The position numbers and the translations under genes are program-made. A stretch of 64,000 bases of DNA from Lamellibrachia columna (lineage: Eukaryota; Annelida; Polychaeta; Sabellida; Siboglinidae), in contig OY759263.1 in assembly GCA_963662155.1 (NCBI GenBank), positions 9,320,081 through 9,384,080 on the forward strand. Reading direction: 5' to 3'. Within the stretch, counting starts at the first letter, position 1. Each line of letters starts with the position of its first letter. Below the pieces are notes generated by a model, which was not told the origin of the DNA, made no database searches, and saw nothing but the letters and a program-made list of their open reading frames with translations. Positions 1-11,100 of the stretch are shown here, one piece after another.

Positions 1-441
1 ATCAAGAATAAGTCATCTATATATAGAAGACTACATGTAAGGCGAGAGACAACCGCGACTTGGTCAATGCCATGAACCAGATACGGAGCCGCAAATGTGT
101 TTATACACGGCCATAACTGCCCGTAAAGAGGCAATAACCACAGAAATGACCTGTAAATTATTAGCCCAATCGGAGCGTACATAGTGGGAAATAAAGCAAC
201 AGATAGTGAAGACAGGGTAAGAACCTCATTTACCCACTCAACTAACAGCAGCCGGTCAGGATGTGAGGATAAAGACGTAGTTACAGCAGCCGGGTCTATT
301 TTGTGGATGTACTTTACATTACGGAACCTATAATCGGCACTGACGCCTGTAAATATGTACCAATCGACCCGGCGTTATGACCCTATATAGAATGGCCATT
401 ATGTCACATTATGGTTAAGATACGAGGAGCTCTGGTCCTAC
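1..441 (-). other. Start of the intron between hexapeptide and homeobox exons of the Lox4/Lox2-like gene
   Basis: This stretch follows the GT donor at 441-440 on the minus strand and runs off the left edge. It has no open frame with Hox similarity. It holds several T/A-rich cores resembling posterior-Hox or Cdx sites in a moderately GC-rich background, but nothing else I can name. Confidence 0.6.
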
Positions 442-979
442 CTACGATAGACATCCATGGGTACATAACTGGCGCCGTCAGCGACTGTGGCGGCGGCATC
501 CTGGCGCCGCAATTGTTTATACCGGCGGCTGGTCCGAGGCCGCCACAGTTGATGCTGGTGAGACCCGAGTGAGATTCGAGCAGAGTCTGCGAATGCGGAC
601 CGGTAGGATGACACTGCGACTCGTGGGCTGGGGGCGCAGTCACTGCCCCTGTCATCGACGAAGCCAACGACGCCGAGGACGAAGGCGGCGGCTGCGAGTA
701 CAAGTACCCGCCGTTGTAGTCGGCCGCGTTCTGTCGGCCCTGGAACACGGGGATGCTGCAGGCGAAGTCCTGGAATGTTGACACGGGAGCGCACAGTCCG
801 GTCGTTGGCCGACAATTCATGGCGCAATTGCTGCCGCAGTCGTCCTGTGGACGTACGCCTGTCATGTGGTCCGCGCCGCCGAGCAAACCCGGCCCGTCGC
901 CGGCCGCTGACCCAGCCGCGTGCCTCGCCAGGCGGAGCTGGTGTTCCACTCGGTCGTGGTCGCTGAAAAACGAACTCAT
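442..979 (-). CDS. Central-class Hox gene (Lox4/Lox2, UbdA type), first coding exon, partial gene
   Basis: The exon encodes the N-terminal 179 residues of a Hox transcription factor. It starts MSSFFSDHD, a common style of Antp-class N terminus. This ATG (979-977) is the first one after an in-frame TGA at 1078-1076. The middle is low-complexity, rich in Ser, Pro, Gly and Ala, as expected ahead of a Hox homeodomain. Residues 173-176 are the YPWM hexapeptide, which in this family contacts the PBC/Exd cofactor, followed by SIV and the first base of a Gly codon. A donor site, TCGTAG then GTAGGA, ends the exon at 442 in phase 1. Hox genes usually have an intron between hexapeptide and homeobox, so the homeodomain should lie left of base 1. 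YPWMSIVG and the position next to Post2 point to Lox4 or Lox2. Without the homeodomain I cannot choose between them. A plus-strand frame across the same bases is a shadow. Confidence 0.85.
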
Positions 980-2093
980 CTCGCGTTTCGTGGCGCTGGC
1001 TACTGTTGCTGTGCTGCCGCGGAGAACAGCTAGGCTAACGGCAATGGACGAACAACGGCGACACGATCGCCTCTTTCATAACAATTGCAGCACGATTCTT
1101 TTGCTCCTTTAGTCAACCAGTTTAGCTATTCAGCAGCGGCGAGGCTGCGCGACTCGCCATGATATACGTTTCCAGCCAATGACAATTTATTCTCGGCGCG
1201 AGCCGAGCGTCAGTCTGACCCTTGACCCGATCGTTTTTTTACGCGGCAGCTGAAGAAAAGAAGTAGTGCCCCTACGAGTGGCTCGTAATCCTTCCTTACA
1301 GGTCACAAATGTGCTTCTACATGCAAACACTATCAACGCCGTGTTCCTACGGCTTTAGTGTTTTCAATCCCGCACAGCTTGTGGCGTGGCGCGTTAACCT
1401 CAACGAGGTCAACGAGATAGCCGCCGTGGCGAGAAACAATGTAGTGCCACCGATTTCCATGCACTATCTTGGCGTTGGTTGTTGTATTCAGCTTCTGTCT
1501 TTAGAGCATTGCCTCTACCACTCCTACGTCTGCGTCTGACTACAATTGCCCGGTTTAGTGTTTCGTTTATTACCAGATAATGCTGTAAATAAAAATAACG
1601 AGAGCTCGGAAGGATATAAATAGCGGCGTCCGGCGATGAATAAAACGGCGCTATAACCTGCGAGTCTATTGGCTGGGGCCGCGCTCTTCGCTCGCGGCGC
1701 TGGCGGGGCCGTGGCCATTTACAGCGCAATATAATTATATGTCGTGTTATATACCATAGCACCACAACATCCAGACTACTCGCTCGCTTGTATAGTGTTT
1801 ACGAAGCACAACCCTATATAACTGTGTCTAAAATATTGTTGTTGGCGATCCATACAGTTTATGTTCGCATTGTGCAAACGTTGTGTTTAAGTTACCTTTA
1901 AGTTAAGCATACTGTTGTATACCTGTTCTCCAAGGCTCCATCTATCACACGCTTGTAATGGTATATTGTTCCATCAACTCAATACGTGGTATGTTAACTG
2001 TGATACGGTGATGCAAGTATATGCATAGATACGACGAGCTCACTTGAATTACGTTCCTGCAGCTAAGTAGATAAGAAGGGTGCAATCCTTTGA
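980..2093 (-). promoter_or_regulatory. 5' flank and probable 5' UTR/promoter region of the Lox4/Lox2-like gene
   Basis: This 1.1 kb separates the Hox start codon from the LINE. The part from 980 to about 1760 is GC-rich for this window and contains many CpG steps, which fits a Hox promoter. After about 1780 it becomes AT-rich. Small open frames on both strands here show no recognisable domain. I cannot place a transcription start. A TATAAATA at about 1614 is on the plus strand, so it does not serve the Hox gene in an obvious way. Confidence 0.45.
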
Positions 2094-2363
2094 CAGATCG
2101 TATTGTCGGGGATATTACCAACAATGGGAGGCAGGGGTGAGGAATATAGGAACTGTAGAAGGATGGCGATCAACACACAGGTACAGAAGGTATGTATGGA
2201 GGAGGGAGTAGGCTTCGTAGACATGTGGTTAAACTTTGTGGGAAGAGGTGACTTTTTCATGAGAGATGGACTTCATCTGACAGGGAAGGGCGCTGCAGTT
2301 CTTGCGTGTGAGTTTGTCAGAGTTGTCGACGAGGGCACAGGTACCATAGATTATTTAAACTAG
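2094..2363 (+). pseudogene. LINE ORF1, C-terminal SGNH-esterase fragment
   Basis: About 90 codons remain of ORF1. The fragment reads from IVLSGILPTMGG through EYRNCRRMAINT to FFMRDGLHLTGKGA, and stops at TAG 2361-2363. The DGLHL segment is the block that carries the catalytic Asp and His of SGNH hydrolase-type esterases found in ORF1 of CR1/L2-like LINEs, where it is thought to act in RNA or membrane handling during retrotransposition. The nucleophile Ser block would lie upstream and is lost with the 5' truncation. There is no genuine start codon at the left end because an in-frame TGA sits at 2091-2093. Confidence 0.75.
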
Positions 2364-2461
2364 ATGCGCAGGGGGAACTGACAGAGAAAACTCAAAGGAG
2401 TACTACTACAAATACACATCCAAAGAAATGTTCACCAATAATTTCAGACAATGAACTTAAA

Positions 2462-5257
2462 TGTGTATGCTTAAATGCCAGGAGCATAGTAAATAAAAAA
2501 AGTGAGTTAGACATTATGGTAGCAGATATTGATCCTCATGTAATAGGCATCACAGAATCATGGGCAAATGAAGATATAATAGATGCTGAGTTAGCACTGA
2601 CAGGCTATGTAATGTTTAGGAAGGATAGACGAGAAAGAAGGGGAGGTGGAGTAATTTTGTATATTAAAGAATCTATCCAAGCATATGAAATTACACTGAA
2701 AAGTGAAGCAGATAGTGTGGAAGCAATTTGGTGTAACATAGTTACCAGGAACTCAACATTAACAATAGGAGTAGTTTATCGTAGTCCTAACATAGGACAA
2801 GAGGAAGATGTAAAATTACAAAAATCGATAAGGGAGGTGAGCAAGGGAGAATGTGTTATAATGGGTGATTTTAACCATGGCCATATACAATGGGAATCAT
2901 TAGAGAGTGCTGGAGGTGACGACCATCAGTTTCTACTTCTAACACAGGATTGTTTCCTTACTCAACATGTCTTGGAACCAACCAGAGGTGGGAATGTGTT
3001 AGATTTAATTTTGTCTTCTCAAAATGAATTAGTTGACAATGTTAAAGTACACGAACCTTTGGGTTCAAGTGACCATAACCAAATCCATTTTAATATAAAA
3101 GTAAAAACAGGGAATACATATAAAAAACAATGGAGGAGGAACTTCAACAAAGGCAGATATAAAGTGATGAGAACATATCTACAAATATAGATTGGAATAA
3201 TTTGCTGAAGAACAAGACAGCAACAGAATGCTGGACTTGTTTAAAAATATGAGATTGAGGGCATTATTGAGAAATTTATTCCATTAAGAAAACAAGGGAA
3301 AAGATCCAGGAAAAAACACCTGTCAAAAGAAGCTATTAGAAAAATTGCTCACAAACAGATGCTGTGGAAGGTCTATAAACACACTGGAAATGTAGAAGAC
3401 TACACCAACTACAAAGAGGCACTTAACCTAGCTACTACTGAAATTAGAAAATCTAAAAGAACCTTTGAACAAAAATTGGCAGGTAATATTAAAAATGACA
3501 GCAAGAGTTTCTATGCTTATGTAAGGAGTAAACAGAAAGTTCGAGATAAGGTCGGACCACTGGAAAGCAACAGTGAAAACATAATTTCAGATGGGTTCCA
3601 AATGGCAGAGGTCCTGAATGAGTATTTCAGCTCAGTTTTTACCACAGAAGATATCAGCTCACTTCCAGTTCCATTGACTAAATTTGAGGGCAATACATCA
3701 GAATATTTAGGGCAGTTATTTGTAACTCCTGAAATGATAGCAAAGAAAATTAAGAAGATGAAAGATAATAAATCACCTGGAGTTGATGGGATACCACCAA
3801 AACTGCTAAAGGAAATTGTTGATCAAATTAGTACACCACTTGCAAACTTATTTAACTTGTCACTAGAAGAAGGAATAGTTCCTTCAGAATGGAAAGAAGC
3901 AAACATTACGCCGTTGTTTAAGAAGGGATCGAGGAAGAAGCCAGAAAATTACAGACCAGTGAGTTTAACATCAGTTGTATGTAAATTACTTGAAACATTA
4001 ATTAGAGACCACATGGTGGAATTCCTCATAAAACATAAATTAATAAATACATCCCAACATGGATTCCTAAAAGCAAGGTCATGTCTAACCAATCTCTTAT
4101 GTTTTTTAGAAGAAATTACAAAGTGGGTAGATCACGGGTCACCAGTGGATGTTGTCTACTTAGATTTTCAGAAAGCTTTCGATAAAGTGCCACATCAAAG
4201 ATTGTTACTTAAACTAAAAGCCCATGGTATAGGCAATGATGTAATCAACTGGATAGAAAAGTGGCTTACACACAGAAGACAGAGAGTAATAGTAGATGGT
4301 AAGATTTCAAACTGGAAATCTGTTTTGAGTGGGGTACCACAGGGATCAGTGTTAGGCCCTATACTGTTTTTAATATATATAAATGATTTGGAGGATGACA
4401 TATCTAGCAAAGTACTCAAATTTGCAGATGACACAAAAGTATTCAGAAGGGTTACTAATGATACAGATAAACAAAGTTTACAGGATGATCTAGACAAATT
4501 AGTTAAATGGTCAGAGAAATGGCAAATGTTATTCAATTTTGGGAAGTGTAAATGTATACACATAGGACATGGAAATATGGACGAGGAATATAAAATGGGG
4601 GATGCTGTACTAGGTAGAACCACACAAGAAAAGGATTTAGGAGTAACATTTAATGCTGACATGAAAGTTTCAGAGCAATGTGGGATTGCTGCTTCGAAAG
4701 GAAATCAAATTCTAGGCCTAATTAGGAGAACTATCACGTATAAGGAGAAACATCTAATTGTACCCCTGTACAAAGCAATAGTTAGACCACATTTGGAATA
4801 TTGTATTCAAGCATGGAGGCCATATCGTAAAAAAGACATAGATAAGCTAGAAAGAATACAACGAAGAGCAACTAAGATGATTCCAGAATTAAGAGACCTT
4901 AGTTACGAAAGTCGCTTATTACAATGTGGTTTGACAACACTAGAGACCAGGAGACTAAGAGGAGACCAAATAGAAGTGTTTAAAATAGTGAACGGTTATG
5001 AGGATGTTGATAGGAATATGTTCTTCAAACTTAAAGAAGGCAGTAGAACCAGAGGACACAAAGCAGCATTAGTTAAGGAGCAGTGTAGGTTGGACATGAG
5101 AAAGTACTCATTCTCACAGAGGGTGATAAATGAATGGAACAAACTGCCAAACGATTGTGTTAATGCTAGTAGTGTGAATATGTTTAAAAATAGAATTGAC
5201 AGATATCTGATAAGGGGCGGGCTACACATAGATGAGAAAATTGTTGACTCTCGATAA
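2462..5257 (+). pseudogene. LINE ORF2: endonuclease and reverse transcriptase, with two frameshifts
   Basis: The protein nicks target DNA and copies element RNA. Endonuclease similarity starts at CLNARSIVNK (about 2462). It continues through the catalytic Glu block GITESW, the Asp-Asn block GDFNH (about 2862) and SSDHN (about 3065). The first ATG of this frame is 2516, but similarity begins upstream. At about 3170-3190 the frame shifts and stops early. About 70 bp of related sequence (NIDWNNLLKN) lies in another frame before the original frame resumes at about 3250. The RT then stays open to the stop at 5257. RT blocks are YRPVSLTSVVCKLLE, YLDFQKAFDKVPH (about 4157), SGVPQGSVLGP and the catalytic FADD (4421-4432). 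The C-terminal RRATKMIPELRDLSYE and INEWNKLPN blocks are typical of CR1/L2/Rex1 ORF2. Frames on the opposite strand here are shadows. Confidence 0.9.
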
Positions 5258-5278
5258 GCCAATGGCTTCCTTGTCCAC

Positions 5279-5343
5279 TTGCCATCTGGAACTTGTTGTT
5301 CGAGATGGCAATCTTGTTAAATCTTGTTAAATCTTGTTAAATC
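5279..5343 (+). repeat. LINE 3' terminus: hairpin plus (ATCTTGTTAA)3
   Basis: Bases 5279-5292 and 5298-5311 form a 14-bp inverted repeat with one mismatch and a five-base loop. It is followed directly by three exact copies of ATCTTGTTAA and a partial ATC. A 3' stem-loop plus a short tandem repeat in place of poly(A) is the terminal structure expected of CR1/L2-type LINEs, where the RT recognises the RNA 3' end. Confidence 0.8.
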
Positions 5344-5438
5344 AGACAACCCAAACAATATGCTGAAGCACTGCAAGTTGTTATGTGCCCAGATATTGCA
5401 TTAGTGTCCTTGCAATGGAGATTGCGGATGAACGAGTC

Positions 5439-5502
5439 AGACACACACCCGTACACACACACGCACACACGCACGCACGCACGTACGCACACAAACACAC
5501 CA
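5439..5502. repeat. (AC)n/(GCAC)n microsatellite, imperfect
   Basis: A run of CA dinucleotides mixed with GCAC tetranucleotides lies about 100 bp after the LINE end. Confidence 0.9.
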
Positions 5503-5563
5503 TATTTACGTGCAATATCGTTTGCAGAAATACTTTCGCATGAATATATCTATATTTTCGTTT

Positions 5564-5566
<3 letters not shown>

Positions 5567-5616
<50 letters not shown>

Positions 5617-5627
5617 TCCCTCTCCCT

Positions 5628-5715
<88 letters not shown>

Positions 5716-5733
5716 CTCCCTCTCCCTCTCCCT

Positions 5734-5796
<63 letters not shown>
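5567..5796. repeat. (CT)n microsatellite with CTCCCT blocks
   Basis: About 230 bp of pyrimidine-only sequence on the plus strand, made of CT repeats interrupted by CCCTCT hexamers. A similar compound tract recurs at 24.2-24.45 kb. It is a homopurine-homopyrimidine tract able in principle to form triplex DNA. The long Ser-Leu frames through it are repeat artefacts. Confidence 0.95.
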
Positions 5797-5799
<3 letters not shown>

Positions 5800-6385
5800 G
5801 TAACATCTGATTCACGATGTAAACTAAATGGTAGGTTTTTTATGTATATATTGAACACATTTATACACTTATATTAAATGGCATATTCAGGAGATGGCAT
5901 AGGTATAAAAACGAATAAATGTTATAAAGGTATGTCCTCAAAACGGTACACTGGAATTATTGGATGCTTAAGAGCTGTGTCTTTGGTGCCGTTTTAAAAT
6001 GCTAGTTATGTAACATATAGATATACACGCAAACGGTGTAAGATACAGTTAGTATAAAATATCGCATACAACGAACCATTTATTTACGTTCCCCCTCTTG
6101 CACGTCAAATTCACACCCACGTGTCTGGAACAAGTCCGTTACCGCATATTACTCTGTCAGTACATAATCTCCAGTGAAGATATCTGAACCTTTGCCCAGC
6201 ATGTGTTCATCTAATAAAATAGAGTCGGCGTCAAAACAACTGACATATTTTCCCAAACGCAGAAGTTTAAGAAATATGTTGGTCTAGGGCAAATTGCTAT
6301 AATTACAGACATTACACTCTGTATTACTCGGTGTCGTTTTAGAAGCTCAGTTTGATTAACTCATTTGTTTCTAGTAAATAGCGCG

Positions 6386-6394
6386 ATGTATGTA

Positions 6395-6438
<44 letters not shown>
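6386..6438. repeat. (TATG)/(TG)/(TA) compound microsatellite
   Basis: Short TATG and TG units pass into about 15 TA units. Confidence 0.85.
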
Positions 6439-6440
<2 letters not shown>

Positions 6441-6572
6441 CACAACTATTGACTACATAAAAAACTCACGCTTCATTCGGACATATGCAACGCATAAGTT
6501 CCGAATAGTCGTGCTTATTGATCAGCCAAGTGCAGTGTGATGTTGTATTATTGTGAATTGACATCTGAAATA

Positions 6573-6606
6573 TTTATCAATGTTTAATATATTAAACATT
6601 GATAAA
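6573..6606. repeat. 34-bp perfect palindrome
   Basis: The arms start TTTATCAATGTTTAATA and meet at the centre with no spacer and no mismatch. It is not a simple AT repeat, because the arms contain ATCAATG and CATTGAT. Confidence 0.85.
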
Positions 6607-7724
6607 CGTATACGTTTGCAAAAATGTGGACATGTTAAACACACACGCATATATAAGGCTACTGTGCCGCTTTTTTAACAATTGTTTTAGAGCCGATTAA
6701 CCGGAACCGCAGTTGAATTTCTGTATTACATCTATGGACACACACATATGAAAATCAAACGAAAATGTATTAGATATATGTTTACTTTCTTGCACGGATT
6801 ACTCCAAAAACATAAACATATTTTGAAAACAATTTGTGTTAAGACCGGAACATCGCTGTTGTGTTGTTGTAGAATACTAGAGTGCGACAAATATGAGACA
6901 CAAAACAGGCGAGTACTTGTGAAACATTACGTTATGACTATAACATTAACCATTGTAGTTGTATACATGATACCAATGCATACATAATAATGACAGAATA
7001 TAGCTACGTGTGTGCCTATGACATTTTTATAATGTGTTGCGTCTGTGTCTATTCGTCACAATACAACAAGTAATGTTTACTATCACCTAAACTATGCCTC
7101 GATTTGTATTCATTTGGCATGACACATCGACAAGGTATATGCACGTGTTTTCGCTGCATTCCTGCAATAAACTCCTAAACTCTTGGAGGTTTTTAATTCA
7201 CAAATTCGCACATATTCTTTGTTTAAATTAATAAGCGCAAAGTCTGACGGACCCATTTGAATTGTCTACTATTTGCATTGCTCGAAAGGAACGTTGTTAT
7301 TTAACATGTTGCTTAGGGTAGCAGATGATGCATGGCATATTAAAGAAACGAAAAACCATGTATGGAATATGTTTAAACTACGTTCCGAATGCATTGCTAT
7401 AATTCCAAATAATGGATGTTCGTCAGCTGAAACACTATAACGAAATATATCCACATCGAAAGTGTTGCATTCAATTTAATAATTTTGGAAGTATAACTTT
7501 TGTCCGAATTAATACCAAATTAGGACGATAGTAACAACTAACAACTACCGTAAAATAGTCCAGAAAATAAATGTATTAATCAAATATCTTTAGTATCTTA
7601 GATTACAACGTTCAAGCAGTTTTGGAAATATCAATGTTATTGTTTTATGGCTGTTACTTTGTATGTTTTTGACGCTTTGCGGAGCGGGGCGAATCCCAAA
7701 AGTAAACGTTTACACATAACCATG

Positions 7725-7823
7725 CAATTAACACAACTGTGCAGCATCGTAACATTACAATTAACACAACTGTGCAGCATCGTAACATTACAATTAACAC
7801 AACTGTGCAGCATCGTAACATTA
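7725..7823. repeat. 33-bp tandem repeat, three copies
   Basis: Units start at 7725, 7758 and 7791 with CAATTAACACAACTGTGCAG and are essentially identical. An open plus frame through them simply reflects the period of 33 (11 codons). Confidence 0.95.
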
Positions 7824-8067
7824 CAATTTTCTATTATATTTTTCCGATTACTGACACTTCATTAAATTCGATGATTATATAATTATTGTCACAACTATCA
7901 TTATATTATCGCTTCATGATCATTTTAAGTCACGTGTAGGCCTACTATTGTGTATTAACATAAGGCATTTGATTAAACAGCAGTGCGCAAACAAATGAAA
8001 CAGTAAATTGCGTTAGCAACATCAAACGTTTTTAAAATTTTATCAATATTTGTCATAGAATTCCATG

Positions 8068-8199
<132 letters not shown>

Positions 8200-11100
8200 T
8201 TTTCGTGAATGGTCACTTTGTAAACAATAAATAGATAACTAACAAAGAGAGGATAGCACGAAACGCAACAGCAGGAACAATGTAAAACGTACCACGTACT
8301 TCAGGTATTTGTTGAGGCTGTTTAACATAATCGTAGCAAGTGGTTTGCGTGTGATATTTTGGTTTTTGGTATTGCTACATTGTATTCTAAACACGATTAC
8401 AGTTTTCTGCTTTTATATTTAATATATTATACGCCATTCATATACTATCCATTGGTGCATACCCAGCAAGTTGTGTTTGAAAGCATTCGTTGTACAGTCA
8501 GTCCGTTTTGTTAATTAAAGCTGTATTTGTCTTTGAATCATATCTAGTATCATAATCAGAAAATACTTTATTTGTTCCATAGTCAAACAAAAATAACATA
8601 TAACATAGAAATGCAAAAGTATGATCAATGATTAACATAACAGTTAACTTAAAAAGCCAAAAATACAAAGTATGGTCAGCGATCTATCGCATGAATAGTT
8701 AAAATGCGAAATACTCAAGACAAGTGTGATAACTGTTCACAATAACAGTGTCATCGGATCATGACAGATCAAGATCGCTGGAGCCACCCGGGTTTTAGAT
8801 TAAAAATAACAATATGCGCAAAGTATGCATCTGATATATGGTGGTACATTAAAACAAAGAACAATTTTAAAGCGTATGTTTCACGCTCTGCGCACAGGCG
8901 TAAAGAGGCCGATTTGTATTAGGTGTGCATCTCCTGTTACTCCAGAATATTGATTGATATGATGATGATGTGATAACAATTTAGAAAACAATTTGTTTAA
9001 TTTGTTTTGTTATGTGGATGATGTTCCGGATAACATGTTTTCATTAATGAAATTTCAATGCATAGCAACCACCTTAGCCAGTTGTTTGATTTCGTAGATG
9101 ATAAATATGTAATATACGGGACTGTATTAAGCATATCTATAGGTATCGAAATAATTAACGATGTGTGTACTTTTTCTAAGGTAACTGTCCACGTACAATT
9201 GTCTTTAGTTTCCCAATAATTGTCAAATTAATGTATACATATTAACTTGGTTAATAGTAAGATATGCTTGCATGATAATACATTTAATTCCGTTAATAAT
9301 ATTTCATGAACAGCAAGATAAATATTATGAATGTTGTTGTCCTTGATTTTGTTACCGTTGAACCAATCTATGAAAAACTATGCTGGCGCTAGGAATGGCC
9401 ACGTTGTCTAATAACATGTGGCGCCCCCATACGGCATAGTATGTACGTGCTAGACGATGCTGGCCTATCGCAAGTCTTCGCAGCCATTGCATGAGCGACA
9501 TCTAACGGCGTTACTAGATAATGTTTGCGTGCACTTCTTAACGTAGTTCTGTATACATGCGCGCAACCATAGAGTTCATACGATACATAGCTGGCATGCA
9601 ATTTCTGGATTACATAGACATATTAATAAATGCTATCTTAAAAAACAAGATTCTTAATGTGACATTGATTAATTTTGCAGTAATAAAAACCATGCAAATG
9701 TTAATTACTGTTTCCGCATGCGAATTTGGAATGGTGGCTGGTGTCAGATAGACCTGGTGTCAGATAAACCTTTTAAATATGGGCGTCCATGTAATTTTGA
9801 CCCAATTAAAAAAATATTTATTAGATTACATAACCATCTCTTCAAATAATGTTATAAAATGAAATATAAATGCTTTCTTTGTTTTAGTCACCATGTACAT
9901 AAAACACCAGCTGCCATTAACTGGCTATGCTAAATGTGTTAATGGTATATGGTTTAATAATGATTAATAACAATATCATACTCCTTTATTCATCCATGTA
10001 TTGAATTTAACTATATGTGTTTCAATTAATGACAGGTAGTTTTGAAAAACCAAAAAACAACATACAAACAAACAACAACAAAATTGTAATTATAGCCTTT
10101 ACGTTAATCGTGCTCAGATATATTTGATCACTATGTGTCTTATAACTTTGTGAATATTATGTAATATGTGTGAAGGGGAAGTGGGGATCCTATAATATAG
10201 AGGGATCTATATTCCACGTGTATTTTACAGAAAATCGCCTTAAATTATATGGGGAAAATGTACACGAGGTCTATGATCCATTGCGTATAATCTTATATTC
10301 TATATGATACCGGCACATAATCATGTATCGATATGAAACCTGGATAGTTTTCAATTATTTAAGTACCATGGTTCATGCAAAAGCAGCAAGATTGTAAAGT
10401 TGTTCCTTGTATGGATGACACTTATCAGATAGTTTAACATTTAGTAAATATAATATATATTACGAACATGATGTGATGTCAAACTGGATATAGATTGCAC
10501 TAAAACTGTGTTTTACTTTATTCAAATGTAATAACATAACATTACAACAATTACATAGTGTATACAACATATTTGCCAGCATGCAAATATGTTTAGACAT
10601 TGCAATAATATAAGCATTACGTAATAGTTTCATGAATAAATGAATCTATAAATCTCTATTTTTTTTAAAAATAGTAGAAAAACATCATAGAACAACATTT
10701 CGTAACTATAAAATTGTCGAAAAAAATGCAAGAAGAAGTGTAGTACTTATGTTACTTGCTGTATTACAAATAAAAATACACAGTACTTAATAAAATACAG
10801 TATATACAATTGTACGCATGTGACATATTGTTTTGCTTAGTTCGAATTAGGAAGCCACCCTATGTTAATTACTTTTAATCCGGCTTACCATGATTATCCA
10901 AATAAATGTTAAACTTAATGGTATTTATTATTAGCTGCTGATATGACGTTTGAAACAAAACACAGTTATCAATGTATAATACTATATGTGATATGTAATA
11001 ATAAATTATATAATTAATTCATGTCACATTGTAAATCACTTATTATGTTCACACACTATTTGTATGAATGACACGGAATATCAGGTTTGTTTAAAAGCTT

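Larger units (their letters stand above)
2094..5343 (+). mobile_element. 5'-truncated CR1/L2-like non-LTR retrotransposon (LINE)
   Basis: The element begins abruptly inside ORF1, at codons for IVLSGILP, and ends after three copies of a 10-bp repeat at 5311-5340. It has the order expected of CR1/L2/Rex1-type LINEs: an ORF1 with a C-terminal SGNH-esterase domain, then an ORF2 with apurinic-type endonuclease and reverse transcriptase, then a short 3' tail that is not poly(A). The GC content and codon use differ from the Hox exons. Two frameshifts near 3170-3250 break ORF2, so this copy is probably dead although its RT frame is open. It is inserted antisense to both Hox genes. I found no clear target-site duplication. 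The exact clade is not settled by eye. Confidence 0.88.

Noticed and set aside
438..1112. Other open frames overlapping the Lox4/Lox2-like exon
   Set aside because: They are Arg-rich shadows of a GC-rich exon and lack the YPWM context.
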